DNA of 64,000 bases, taken from the NCBI GenBank assembly GCA_016787725.1, contig JAEUTZ010000021.1, positions 496,001-560,000 of the forward strand. Direction: 5' to 3'. The translations under genes were made by a program, and so were the position numbers. Positions 1 to 8,444 of this stretch are shown one piece after another. The first letter of the stretch is position 1. Every line of letters starts with the position of its first letter. This stretch comes from Cyclobacteriaceae bacterium (GTDB taxonomy: Bacteria > Bacteroidota > Bacteroidia > Cytophagales > Cyclobacteriaceae). The notes under the pieces were generated by a model. It was not told the origin of the DNA and did no database searches. It saw nothing but the letters and a program-made list of their open reading frames with translations.

Positions 1-1133
1 AAATCTTTTAATAGACTCAATAATGTATAGATATCCTCACTTCCTTTCAGGCCACGTTCAGATGTAGCCATAATAAGATTTAGGTCTTGTTCCTTCTTGT
101 TAGGGTCACGATTTGGGTCGATAATGTCAAAAAGTGTGGAAATAGAATCTTCCGAAAATCCTTTTACAGTAAGTTCTTCTCTGACTTTATCTTTTCCAAC
201 TTTATCCAACTTATCAATTGCTGTAAAAAGATCAGATTCCTTTCCTTTCGCATTTAAAAAATCAGCGAGACCACCCAATATTCCTCTATGGTTAACTTTA
301 ATAGTGTAATCACTTATACCCAATACCCGAAACACCTCTTTGATCATCAGAATAATTTCCGCTTCGCAGATCAAAGAATCCGTTCCCACCACATCGGCAT
401 CGCATTGATAAAACTCGCGGTAGCGTCCTTTCTGTGGCCGGTCGGCCCGCCACACGGGTTGTATCTGATAACGCTTAAACGGAAAAGTGATTTCATGCCG
501 GTTCATCACCACGTACCGGGCAAAAGGAACTGTAAGGTCGTAACGAAGGCCTTTTTCTGAAATATCACTAGCGTTATTATAAATATCATTATCAGTAAGA
601 TTTGATACTAGCTTACTTGATAGTTGGGTTATTGATAAGTAACCTGTTTTTGTTGGGTAGATCTTTAAAGTTGCATTTGTTTCTATGAGGGAATCAAAAA
701 TCAACTGCTTATTTGATCTGACTACTTCAAGCAAGTTGAATATTTCCGCATCTGGATTTTCACGAATAAATTTTTCTAGATAATCTTTCAATTCTTGCTC
801 AAATCTGATCTCATCTCTTTTTTCAAATGTCAATTTTTCAAATGGCCCTTTATAAAAGCCAAACAGAAATTCAACCAATTTATCTCTCAGTATTACCTTG
901 GACTTTATTTTTTTCGAAAAGTCACCAGAATTAAGAATCTTAAATAACAACTGATCGCCTTCTTCTCCATACTTCCCAGTCAGGGTAGTCAGATTCTCCA
1001 TGGCTGGGGTTTCCAATGGCTGGAAGCCATAGGTTTGAAATACCGTGCGGATGTGATCGAGGATAAACTGACGTTTGGCCATCTGAATCGGGCCAAAGTC
1101 GCGGGTGCCTTTGGGCAATGTGGGTTTTTCCAT
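1..1133 (-). CDS. hisS: Histidyl-tRNA synthetase (3' part outside window), with large internal insertion
   Basis: Charges tRNA-His with histidine in the cytoplasm. The frame is open from the ATG at 1133 to the left edge (377 codons), so the C-terminal part is missing. The N-terminus (PKGTRDFGP), the motif 1 region (ETPAMENL, KYGEEGDQLLFKI) and motif 2 (RYDLTVPFARY, then PVWRADRPQKGRYREFYQCD) are typical of Bacteroidota HisRS. Between LNSGDFS (about residue 73) and ISEKGLRYDL (about residue 192) lie roughly 118 residues where relatives, as I recall them, have about 20-25. The frame stays open throughout, so this is an in-frame insertion of about 95 residues, not a decayed gene. The insertion is visibly AT-richer than the motif 1 and motif 2 regions on either side. 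The catalytic motifs are intact, so the enzyme is probably active. Confidence 0.93.
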   Translation of the reverse strand, partial: MEKPTLPKGTRDFGPIQMAKRQFILDHIRTVFQTYGFQPLETPAMENLTTLTGKYGEEGDQLLFKILNSGDFSKKIKSKVILRDKLVEFLFGFYKGPFEKLTFEKRDEIRFEQELKDYLEKFIRENPDAEIFNLLEVVRSNKQLIFDSLIETNATLKIYPTKTGYLSITQLSSKLVSNLTDNDIYNNASDISEKGLRYDLTVPFARYVVMNRHEITFPFKRYQIQPVWRADRPQKGRYREFYQCDADVVGTDSLICEAEIILMIKEVFRVLGISDYTIKVNHRGILGGLADFLNAKGKESDLFTAIDKLDKVGKDKVREELTVKGFSEDSISTLFDIIDPNRDPNKKEQDLNLIMATSERGLKGSEDIYTLLSLLKD

Positions 1134-1229
1134 ACTAAAACGCAGCAATTTAAGCACATCGCCCACAGAATCACTGATTTTAAATTGAAATAATCCACCC
1201 CATAGGCGCTGAAAATCGCAAAACCTGAT

Positions 1230-1237
1230 TATTTTTG
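1230..1237 (+). promoter_or_regulatory. Bacteroidota -7 promoter element
   Basis: TATTTTTG matches the Bacteroidota -7 consensus TAnnTTTG and lies 23 bp before the ATG of the small basic protein at 1261. I see no clear TTTG at -33. The short leader it implies is normal for the phylum. Confidence 0.4.
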
Positions 1238-1260
1238 CGCCCTATTAAAAATCAGAAGTC

Positions 1261-1416
1261 ATGTCTGTTACCCGATTGAAAAGAAAGAACCGCAAGGATA
1301 AGGCAAAAGCGGCCCGCAGAAGAACCGATTTGAAAAATCAAAACTTCAAGCCCGTAGCGAAAGGGGTTGATATAGAGAAGATCAAGGAAGAATTCAAAGC
1401 TAAAAAGGCCAAGTAA
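1261..1416 (+). CDS. Small basic protein, 51 residues
   Basis: An ATG-to-TAA frame encodes 51 residues, rich in Lys and Arg (starts MSVTRLKRKNRKDK, ends EFKAKKAK). It follows a good -7 element and is followed within 20 bp by a strong terminator, so it is its own transcription unit, divergent from hisS. I recall similar short basic proteins as conserved hypotheticals in Cytophagales, but I cannot name a family. The charge suggests RNA, ribosome or DNA binding, which is inference only. Confidence 0.75.
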   Translation: MSVTRLKRKNRKDKAKAARRRTDLKNQNFKPVAKGVDIEKIKEEFKAKKAK

Positions 1417-1435
1417 TTCTCATTGAATGTATGAT

Positions 1436-1470
1436 AAGCCAGCAGGGTGCGCTCTGTTGGCTTTTTTTTT
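1436..1470 (+). terminator. Rho-independent terminator
   Basis: AAGCCAGCAG and CTGTTGGCTT form a 10-bp stem (one G-U pair), directly followed by a run of nine T. It ends the small basic protein gene. Confidence 0.85.
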
Positions 1471-1487
1471 ATCACCCTGAACCCTTC

Positions 1488-1994
1488 TCAAGTCAATGTT
1501 CCCCGTTTGCCTAATTCAATCACCTCCAGTTTGGATACAATCGTATCGCTGATCTCCAGCCTGATCATGGTTTTAATGGAGTGAAATCCCTGATTGCCGG
1601 CCGCGCCCGGATTTATGTAAAGCATGTTCCCATAAGCCGGATCTTTCCTTACCCGAAGGATGTGCGAGTGCCCGCAAATGAAAATGTCCGGAACCCGGTC
1701 CTTCAGAATTCTTTTGATACGCGGATTGTAGTTGGGGGGCGCTCCGCCTATGTGCGTCATCCAGATGGTGAGTCCCTCGCAGGTAAACCAGAGGTCTTCG
1801 GGAAAGCGTGTTCGTATTGCTTGATCATCGATATTTCCAAACACCGCCCGAAATGGTTTTACTTTTTCCAAGACTTCTGCCACGCCATCGCCAAGATCAC
1901 CGGCATGCCAGATCTCGTCACAGTCCTTAAAGGAATCGACTACTTTCGCATCCAGGAAACTGTGGGTGTCTGACAATAATCCAATACGCGTCAT
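1488..1994 (-). CDS. YfcE/MJ0936-type metallophosphoesterase
   Basis: Predicted cytoplasmic phosphodiesterase of the calcineurin-like family, 168 residues, a normal length for the YfcE/MJ0936 branch. The dimetal ligands are all visible: SDTH at residues 8-11, HAGD, FGNID, MTHIGG and GHSH, followed by the family's NPGA turn. The physiological substrate of this branch is not known with certainty. The gene follows the M14 peptidase gene by 28 bp on the same strand, so the two may be cotranscribed. Confidence 0.9.
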   Translation of the reverse strand: MTRIGLLSDTHSFLDAKVVDSFKDCDEIWHAGDLGDGVAEVLEKVKPFRAVFGNIDDQAIRTRFPEDLWFTCEGLTIWMTHIGGAPPNYNPRIKRILKDRVPDIFICGHSHILRVRKDPAYGNMLYINPGAAGNQGFHSIKTMIRLEISDTIVSKLEVIELGKRGTLT

Positions 1995-2022
1995 CCTGTT
2001 GCTTCTAACGAATTCGTGTAGT

Positions 2023-4782
2023 TCAATTGCCGAGGTGATCCCAGTTTATCAGCACATTCCAAACGAGGGGGGCATCATGATGATTAAGGAACCGGTGGAG
2101 GGGGTCAAAAGTAAAGGCAATTACCCGGCCCGTACCGACAGGGACATTAAAGATACCCCCATGCCCAATAATGGTTTGATCATTGCGCACCATGCCGGAC
2201 AATACATAGGGTGGATCTTTCTTTTCTTCCTTTTTTTCTTTAACGGGTTTTCGGTCGGGCATACCCATAATGAGGCCGGTGTATTCCACTTCATCTTTCA
2301 ACGGCTTGGTTCCGTATTGCATGACCATCATGTTCCGGTTATATTTTTCAACCTGGTAAAGCGGTCCATTGCCCCGAAACACATGAAACAGTTCCGGGTA
2401 ACCGTATAAAATGGGACTGTTGGATTGACGGGCTTTTACCTGCACAAAGGAACCCGGATGGAAAAGTCCTTGTGCGTCATACGGACGCAAATCACGGGCA
2501 ATTCCGGTTTCGGCAGCCATGCGTGTAGAATTATCCAGGGTCACTAATACACCACCACCATCCACAAACAATTTCAATTGATGCATACCATCCAGTCCCG
2601 GTCCGCCTGTCATGTCGGGGGTAGAATCAGGAGTTCCATGAGAAGGGAACTCGGTAGTTTTTGTGTAGGGCATCGGACCGTAGTTGGAACTGACTCCATA
2701 GATGAAATCGCTCACCTGTCCGCCCATTCGGGGAACCAGAATGACATCAAATTTTTTCCGCAATTCACCGGCTTTCAAGTCATCCTTATCAATGGAGGTG
2801 TATGGAATACCACGTTGCTCAAATGTAAATCGCGACCAGCCTTCGTCCTGCGTGTTAAACCAGCTATGGTAAATGGCAACCCGGGGGAGGACTACTTCAT
2901 GTTGTTTTCCTCCAGGCATGGAAGATGATCCCATCAGATCGAGTGCAAACTGGTTCCGGATCTGGTCGGCCTGCGCTTTGGTAATTTCTCTGAAGACCAG
3001 CGAGCCCGCTGGCAAGGTATCGGCACCCAGAATTTGTTGTTCATCGGTAATGATAAGTTTCGCCTTCTTATTCTGCGATTTAATCCAATACAAGGCCGGC
3101 AATACCGTGTTTTGGGCTCTGTACTTCAGCAGGTAGTTGGATCCACTCCCGGTGATTTCACCAACATATTTAACATCCTGTGTAAGCATCTTTAAATCAT
3201 TGCGATTGTACTTCAGGCTATCTTGGGTTGTTACATCCACGCCATAATTGAGACCCAACGTCCAGCCGATGTCATCATAGGGTGGAAACTTGGCTTCTTT
3301 GGGATAGTTCTGTTTGGTAAGCAGGGTTACCGCCAGATCGCGGTACGGCTGATCCATCAGAACTACATACTCACCAGAAGATTCATGCACTTCAATGCCT
3401 TGCACCCGCAATTGATTAACCAGGTACACGGCCATGGCCGGGTCGCGTTGCTTTTTCGGAATAACAAAAGCTTTGATGGCTTCTTCTTTTCCCCGCTTAA
3501 TATTATTGATACCCTTCTGATAATAGTTGCGAAGTAATAATCGGCTGTTATCAGCCGTGTACGTGAGAGAAGCCAATACCCCTGCTTGCATGTAGTTGGT
3601 ATTATTTCGGCTCGACCAATTGACCCACTCGGTGGGGGGAGCGGGCCGGTACCATTCGCGGCTGGTGGCGGGATCGCCTGCATAGCGCTGATTCGACAGA
3701 TTGCGGAGATAGGTGTTGGCTCCGGCATTTCCAAACGTTTCGTAAAAGCGACCAATGCTGTTGTGATTGTTTGCCACCCACATGGCATATCCCGGCCACC
3801 AACCATCAAAGAATGCCCAGGTGAATGTTCCCGGCAATCCCTGTGCAGCCAACGTAGTGATGTCGTGATTGGCCATCACTTGCCATTCTCCTATGGCGAT
3901 GGGATCCATGTTATCGTTATAGGGTCCTGTACCGGTGCTGATGTATAACAAGGGCACCGACTCGTGTAAGTCCAGCATGACGGATGGGTGCCAGTCAAAA
4001 TAGATTTTGTAGATGGCTTTGGACAGGGCTTGTGAAACCTGAATACCATCGCGGTTATTATCATGAAACACATATTTACCCCAATAGGGTGCACTGCGTC
4101 TGAACCCATCATCATATTCTTTTCTTGCTTTAGTATAGCGGTAGTACCAATCCACCTGCTTATCGCGACCATCAGGCTCGGAGACGGGATTGATCAACAC
4201 AATTACGTTGTCGCGGATGTTTTTTATGTCTTCCGCCTGACTGGTTACCAGGCGATAGGCCAGTTCCATCAGCATTTCAGGGGAGCCCATTTCGGTAGAA
4301 TGTAACCCACCATTCAGATAGAAGATTGGTTTACTATCGGCTATGAGCTTTTCGGCATCGGCAGGGGTCGTAGTTCGGGGATCTGCCAGCTTGGCGAGCT
4401 GCTGTTTATAATGATCCAACCGGTTGATGGATTCCTGGCTGGCAATGATGACCAGGTTAATGTCACGGCCCTCTTCAGATACCCCAACCCGTTCAACCTT
4501 AATTAAAGGTGAAGCTTTTGCAAGTTCCTGATAGTAGGCATATATCTCAGTGGTACGGTGCATCACACCCGGAGCCCCAATGATCTGCCCAAAGTATTTG
4601 CGGGGGGAAGGAACATTGGCATCATCAGGAAGATTGAGTACGGAGGCCGGTAAAAAGCGCGGATCGGTTGTGTACTCAATGATTTTTTTATTGTACTCCT
4701 CGTCAATGGATTGGCCAAGGACGGTGGAGTGTATTCCGGTAAGTAGGAGGAAGGTGAAAAGGGAATGAATAGTTTTTTTCAT
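2023..4782 (-). CDS. Secreted M14-family zinc carboxypeptidase, very long
   Basis: A 919-residue exported peptidase. Residues 1-24 form a signal peptide ending VLGQS. The M14 zinc site is visible: HSTE at 161-164 (His161, Glu164) and the third ligand His273 in LDLHES, with the NPVSEPDGR substrate-pocket stretch near 198. The catalytic domain covers roughly residues 60-420. The C-terminal half looks like a glutamine-amidotransferase-like fold with no obvious nucleophile, and a charged linker (KEKKEEKKD) lies near residue 865. M14 peptidases of this size are common in Bacteroidota and are thought to degrade scavenged peptides in the periplasm or outside the cell. The exact specificity cannot be read from sequence. 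Confidence 0.9.
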   Translation of the reverse strand: MKKTIHSLFTFLLLTGIHSTVLGQSIDEEYNKKIIEYTTDPRFLPASVLNLPDDANVPSPRKYFGQIIGAPGVMHRTTEIYAYYQELAKASPLIKVERVGVSEEGRDINLVIIASQESINRLDHYKQQLAKLADPRTTTPADAEKLIADSKPIFYLNGGLHSTEMGSPEMLMELAYRLVTSQAEDIKNIRDNVIVLINPVSEPDGRDKQVDWYYRYTKARKEYDDGFRRSAPYWGKYVFHDNNRDGIQVSQALSKAIYKIYFDWHPSVMLDLHESVPLLYISTGTGPYNDNMDPIAIGEWQVMANHDITTLAAQGLPGTFTWAFFDGWWPGYAMWVANNHNSIGRFYETFGNAGANTYLRNLSNQRYAGDPATSREWYRPAPPTEWVNWSSRNNTNYMQAGVLASLTYTADNSRLLLRNYYQKGINNIKRGKEEAIKAFVIPKKQRDPAMAVYLVNQLRVQGIEVHESSGEYVVLMDQPYRDLAVTLLTKQNYPKEAKFPPYDDIGWTLGLNYGVDVTTQDSLKYNRNDLKMLTQDVKYVGEITGSGSNYLLKYRAQNTVLPALYWIKSQNKKAKLIITDEQQILGADTLPAGSLVFREITKAQADQIRNQFALDLMGSSSMPGGKQHEVVLPRVAIYHSWFNTQDEGWSRFTFEQRGIPYTSIDKDDLKAGELRKKFDVILVPRMGGQVSDFIYGVSSNYGPMPYTKTTEFPSHGTPDSTPDMTGGPGLDGMHQLKLFVDGGGVLVTLDNSTRMAAETGIARDLRPYDAQGLFHPGSFVQVKARQSNSPILYGYPELFHVFRGNGPLYQVEKYNRNMMVMQYGTKPLKDEVEYTGLIMGMPDRKPVKEKKEEKKDPPYVLSGMVRNDQTIIGHGGIFNVPVGTGRVIAFTFDPLHRFLNHHDAPLVWNVLINWDHLGN

Positions 4783-4887
4783 AGTGCTTCGAAATGGAAT
4801 GCCGAAGGTATGGCACTTTCCGTATCGATAGTGATAAGACTGGACAAACGGCTAAGATTAGGTATAATCTGCAGGAAATAATTGGGC

Positions 4888-4923
4888 GTAAAAAAAACCA
4901 GTCCACGTACGAGCGGACTGGTT
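4888..4923 (-). terminator. Rho-independent terminator of the helicase gene
   Basis: AACCAGTCC and GGACTGGTT form a perfect 9-bp stem with a 10-nt loop. On the minus strand it is followed by a T run (seven or more A on the plus strand). It lies 25 bp beyond the helicase stop codon. Confidence 0.88.
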
Positions 4924-4947
4924 GCTATTTAAAAATATTCTGTTTGC

Positions 4948-6276
4948 TTAATAATTTCTTTCCACCGAAATGCTTCTCCAATCCCGACTTGGCCTGCGGG
5001 AAGGTGCGGACGTGTTGGATTTACGGGTTGAGTTTGAAGCAGAACTTTGTTTATATCCGTGTCTCCGCGAATCATTACTCCGTTGCGGTTTGGACTCGGG
5101 TGTTTTAACAGAGGCAGCCCCGGTCATCGGGTAGGGGTTGGTTTCGGCAACCGGCACCGATTTACCAATCAGTTTTTGAATGTCTTTCAAGTAGGCTTTC
5201 TCTTCGGCATCACAGAATGAAATCGAAATCCCGCTGGCTCCGGCACGACCTGTACGGCCAATGCGATGCACATACGTTTCGGGTACGTTCGGTAATTCAA
5301 AATTGATCACGTGCGAAAGTTCATCAATATCAATACCGCGGGCTGCGATATCCGTGGCCACCAGCACGCGCGTTTTCTGCGCTTTGAAGTTGCTGAGTGC
5401 CCGTTGTCTGGCATTTTGAGATTTGTTGCCGTGTATCGCTTCGGCCATCACACCGGCCCGGTTCAGGTCTTTTGCCACACGGTCGGCTCCATGTTTGGTG
5501 CGTGTAAAAACCAGGGCGGTGTTGATGTCGGTATTATTCAGCAAATGCAACAGCAGATGGCGTTTATTCCCTTTGTCAACAAAATAAATTTCTTGTCTTA
5601 CGGTGTTGGCAGTTGACGACACAGGCGTTACTTCAACCCGTACCGGATTTGTTAAAATGGTATCCGCCAACTTTGCAATTTCAGGGGGCATGGTAGCCGA
5701 GAAGAAAATGGTCTGTCGTTTAGCGGGGATGCGACCGATAATTTTTTTAACATCATGAATAAAGCCCATGTCCAGCATGCGATCGGCTTCATCCAGTACA
5801 AACATCGTTAGCTTATCAAGCCGCACATAGCGCTGATCCATCAGATCGAGCAACCGGCCGGGGGTAGCTACCAGAATATCCACACCGGCACGGAGCGCAT
5901 CGGTTTGAGATTTTTGAGGAACACCTCCAAAGATCACGGTGTGCCGCAAGCGCAACAGCTTTCCATAGGCAGAAATACTTTCACCGATTTGAATGGCGAG
6001 CTCCCGGGTTGGAGTCAGGATCAAGGCTTTGATTCCTTCCGGTCCTTTTTTATACAATTCATCCTGATGCAGCAATTGCAACATCGGCAGTGAGAATGCG
6101 GCCGTCTTACCGGTACCGGTTTGCGCACAGCCTAATAAGTCTTTGCGTTGTAATAGCACCGGAATGGCTTGTTCCTGAATGGGTGTTGGTTTAACGTATC
6201 CTTCGGCTTTTAACGATTTAAGAATAGGTTCAATGAGATTTAAATTTTCGAACATGTTTTGTGAGTTGAATGACAC
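4948..6276 (-). CDS. DEAD-box RNA helicase, RhlE-like
   Basis: ATP-dependent RNA helicase, probably acting in ribosome assembly or RNA turnover. All core motifs are present: Q motif ([14 protein letters not shown]), motif [32 protein letters not shown] and [10 protein letters not shown]. After about residue 375 comes a basic, Ser- and Arg-rich tail, typical of RhlE-type proteins and probably RNA-binding. The listed start gives [12 protein letters not shown]; the ATG seven codons further in (MFENLNL) is equally plausible. The gene has a leader of about 110 nt containing a hairpin, plus its own -7 element and terminator. Confidence 0.93.
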   Translation of the reverse strand: MSFNSQNMFENLNLIEPILKSLKAEGYVKPTPIQEQAIPVLLQRKDLLGCAQTGTGKTAAFSLPMLQLLHQDELYKKGPEGIKALILTPTRELAIQIGESISAYGKLLRLRHTVIFGGVPQKSQTDALRAGVDILVATPGRLLDLMDQRYVRLDKLTMFVLDEADRMLDMGFIHDVKKIIGRIPAKRQTIFFSATMPPEIAKLADTILTNPVRVEVTPVSSTANTVRQEIYFVDKGNKRHLLLHLLNNTDINTALVFTRTKHGADRVAKDLNRAGVMAEAIHGNKSQNARQRALSNFKAQKTRVLVATDIAARGIDIDELSHVINFELPNVPETYVHRIGRTGRAGASGISISFCDAEEKAYLKDIQKLIGKSVPVAETNPYPMTGAASVKTPESKPQRSNDSRRHGYKQSSASNSTRKSNTSAPSRRPSRDWRSISVERNY

Positions 6277-6352
6277 AGTAATCTGTGCAGTAAATAAAAA
6301 AATGATTTTAAATGTTTGACGCCTCTTGGCTCATTTCCGACTTAGCGGCACC

Positions 6353-6373
6353 GCAGAAAGGGCTTTTCTGCGA
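6353..6373 (-). promoter_or_regulatory. Hairpin in the helicase leader
   Basis: CGCAGAAA and TTTCTGCG form a perfect 8-bp stem around a 5-nt loop. It lies between the predicted -7 element and the helicase start, so it would be part of the 5' UTR. There is no T run, so it is not a standard terminator. A role in autoregulation or cold response is only a guess. Confidence 0.4.
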
Positions 6374-6394
6374 GAATTTGGAGGAGTGATACAC

Positions 6395-6402
6395 AAAGGT
6401 AG
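6395..6402 (-). promoter_or_regulatory. Bacteroidota -7 promoter element for the helicase
   Basis: Read on the minus strand this is TACCTTTG, a full match to TAnnTTTG, between the patatin gene and the helicase. Transcription would start near 6388 and give a leader of about 110 nt. No clear -33 TTTG is visible. Confidence 0.42.
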
Positions 6403-6420
6403 TGAAATAAACGGTATCTG

Positions 6421-7293
6421 TTAGAGGGGCGTTGCTTTATAAGCTGTATGAAATGCCTGCCTGCCCACCTCAATGATTTCATTCGCCCGGTAAAATTCAA
6501 ACACCCCACACGCATTTCGTGAGATGTTCACGACCAGATCCGGCTTGTGGATCGCAATCATAATCTCCGTCAACCGGTCCTGAGTCATGTCATATGATTT
6601 ATTTAAAAGATCAAATAAGCCAAGACTTTCCGCGGTTGTATCTCCGCTGTTGTCAAACCTGGGAAGGTAGGTTTTGATTGCATCCAACATCTTCAAGTAA
6701 GCGGCACGTTCCTGATTTTCTTCCACAGCATTTGTGAGAGAACTGGGAAGGTTGGCATTCAGGTTTACTGCTACAACATAATCTCCATGCTCTTTATGAA
6801 TCAGATTTATGGGCAAAGGATTAAGTACCCCACCATCCACCAGGGTGGCTTTATCCCACCGTACGGGAGTCAGAATGGTGGGAATGGCAATCGAAGCCCG
6901 GAGGGCCCTGAACAAACTTCCGGTTCGGTAATGAATTTCCTTTTCATGGGTGATGTCGGTAGCCACTGCTGTGAAGGGGATTTTAAAGTTCTCAATTGCA
7001 TGATCACCAATAAATTCCTCCATGGCTTTAAATACGCGCTCTCCTTTTACAAAACCCTGCGCAGATAACGTGAAGTCTAATAATCGGAATACATCGAGGC
7101 GGCTGAGTTTGATGAGCCAATGTTTGTATTCGGGCAGGTAGCCAGCACAATAAATTCCGCCCACCACAGCACCCATGGAACAGCCCACCACCTCAACAAT
7201 TTCAAATCCTGATTTTTCGAGTTCTTCAATCACCCCAATGTGGGCCATCCCCCGCGCACCACCACTGCCCAAAACAAGTCGCACCTTTTTCAT
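6421..7293 (-). CDS. Patatin-like phospholipase
   Basis: Predicted acyl hydrolase with a Ser-Asp dyad, 290 residues. Visible motifs are the oxyanion loop GSGGARG (9-15), the nucleophile elbow GCSMG with Ser39, and the DGG catalytic Asp at 153 (LVDGGVLNPLPI). There is no signal peptide, so it is probably cytoplasmic or membrane-associated, as in the RssA/YchK-like group. It is transcribed in the same direction as the helicase but has its own -7 element. Confidence 0.92.
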   Translation of the reverse strand: MKKVRLVLGSGGARGMAHIGVIEELEKSGFEIVEVVGCSMGAVVGGIYCAGYLPEYKHWLIKLSRLDVFRLLDFTLSAQGFVKGERVFKAMEEFIGDHAIENFKIPFTAVATDITHEKEIHYRTGSLFRALRASIAIPTILTPVRWDKATLVDGGVLNPLPINLIHKEHGDYVVAVNLNANLPSSLTNAVEENQERAAYLKMLDAIKTYLPRFDNSGDTTAESLGLFDLLNKSYDMTQDRLTEIMIAIHKPDLVVNISRNACGVFEFYRANEIIEVGRQAFHTAYKATPL

Positions 7294-7316
7294 AGCGATC
7301 GAATCATTTCAGCCTT

Positions 7317-7324
7317 CAAATTTA
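7317..7324 (-). promoter_or_regulatory. Bacteroidota -7 promoter element for the patatin gene
   Basis: TAAATTTG on the minus strand fully matches TAnnTTTG and lies 24 bp before the patatin start. A T-rich TGTTTC stretch about 22 bp upstream could serve as a weak -33. Confidence 0.45.
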
Positions 7325-7428
7325 AAATCGGAAATTTTACGAGAAACAGGGCATGCTGGTTTCATAGCAATACCAATAGGAAGAAGTTCTTGCAGTGAAA
7401 AAATAATACTGATATTTTTTACGATGAA

Positions 7429-8298
7429 CTAAAAATCGCGACCCGTTTTTTCATCATCCGGTGGATTTTGAAACACCACCAATGGAATGCTCGTATACAT
7501 GGCGAGTTTTTTTGTCAAGCTGGGGTTGTAGAACTTCTCAAAAAAGTTTCGCTTGTGTGTTGAAAGAGCAACCATATCCACCGCCTCTTGCTGAATGATG
7601 GATTCTAAGCCCATACTCACGTTGTGATCGTTTACAATTTTCTGCGAAATTTTGGCATATTGACTGGCTCGTTCAGCTTCAAGCTGAAATTTCTCCATTG
7701 ATTTCTCTACCGTCTCATTTTCCTCATGAACGGAAGTATCCACATGACCAAGCACGATTTCGGAACCAAAGGCTGCCGCCAGTCTTGACAAACGTACAAT
7801 TCCCTGAATGTCGTGGTATGAGAAATTGGTGGCAAAAAGAATCTTTTCTGGTTTTTTAAATGCGCACGTAGAAGGGATGCACAGTACCGGACACATTGAT
7901 TTTTCCACAACCGAGGCCGTATTGCTACCAAAAAGAGTCCGGGTAAGATTGCTGGCGCCAAGCGTGCCCATCACAATCAGATCTGCTTTTAACTCAAGGG
8001 ATGCCTTCAAGATCTCTTCCACGGCTTCCCCCACCAATACCTGTAGTTGGCAATTGATTTGCTCGTATTCCTTCTTCAGGGTAGTTCGAATAACTTCCAG
8101 CTTTTCAGTTGCATCTCTTCGTGCATCACCAATTTCATCGGTTATCAATGCGCCAACTACATTCCCGCGCGAAACGATAGGAGTATAAACGTGCAATAAA
8201 ACAATTCGAGATCCGGAGATAGCGGCTATTTCAGCTGCATATTCGAGGGCATTGTTTGCATTGGTTGAGAAATCGGTGGGTACCAAAATAGTATTCAT
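7429..8298 (-). CDS. Universal stress protein with two UspA domains
   Basis: Cytoplasmic stress protein, about 289 residues, with two tandem UspA domains. Domain 1 (MNTILVPTDFSTNANNAL) carries the ATP-binding GTLGASNLTRTLFGS signature. Domain 2 starts around KILFATNFS and has a degenerate nucleotide loop (STHKRNFFEKFYNPSLT). The frame extends ten codons further upstream to 8328, but the fold starts at MNTILVPTD, so I chose the ATG at 8298. An 18-bp perfect palindrome about 50 bp upstream is a likely regulator site. Confidence 0.9.
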   Translation of the reverse strand: MNTILVPTDFSTNANNALEYAAEIAAISGSRIVLLHVYTPIVSRGNVVGALITDEIGDARRDATEKLEVIRTTLKKEYEQINCQLQVLVGEAVEEILKASLELKADLIVMGTLGASNLTRTLFGSNTASVVEKSMCPVLCIPSTCAFKKPEKILFATNFSYHDIQGIVRLSRLAAAFGSEIVLGHVDTSVHEENETVEKSMEKFQLEAERASQYAKISQKIVNDHNVSMGLESIIQQEAVDMVALSTHKRNFFEKFYNPSLTKKLAMYTSIPLVVFQNPPDDEKTGRDF

Positions 8299-8345
8299 GG
8301 GTAAGTTATTAGCTTCCGTAATATGCATTGGGTTAGGGGCAAATC

Positions 8346-8363
8346 AAATGACCATGGTCATTT
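8346..8363. promoter_or_regulatory. 18-bp perfect palindrome, candidate Crp/Fnr-family operator
   Basis: AAATGACCATGGTCATTT is its own reverse complement. It sits between the divergent Usp and FKBP genes. The core TGACCnnGGTCA resembles Fnr/HcpR-type half-sites as I recall them. If TATTACGG (minus strand, 8323-8316) is the usp -7 element, the palindrome centre is about 45 bp upstream of the start point, near a class II activator position. Confidence 0.5.
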
Positions 8364-8444
8364 TTATAGGCTTACGGGGTCCAATAGTAAAATATTAATG
8401 AAATTTTTTATTGCTTTGCGCGTTGAAATCAAAAAGCTGGAGAA

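Noticed and set aside
1581-1973. Long plus-strand frame opposite the metallophosphoesterase
   Set aside because: It is the antisense shadow of a gene with clear catalytic motifs and has no family resemblance.
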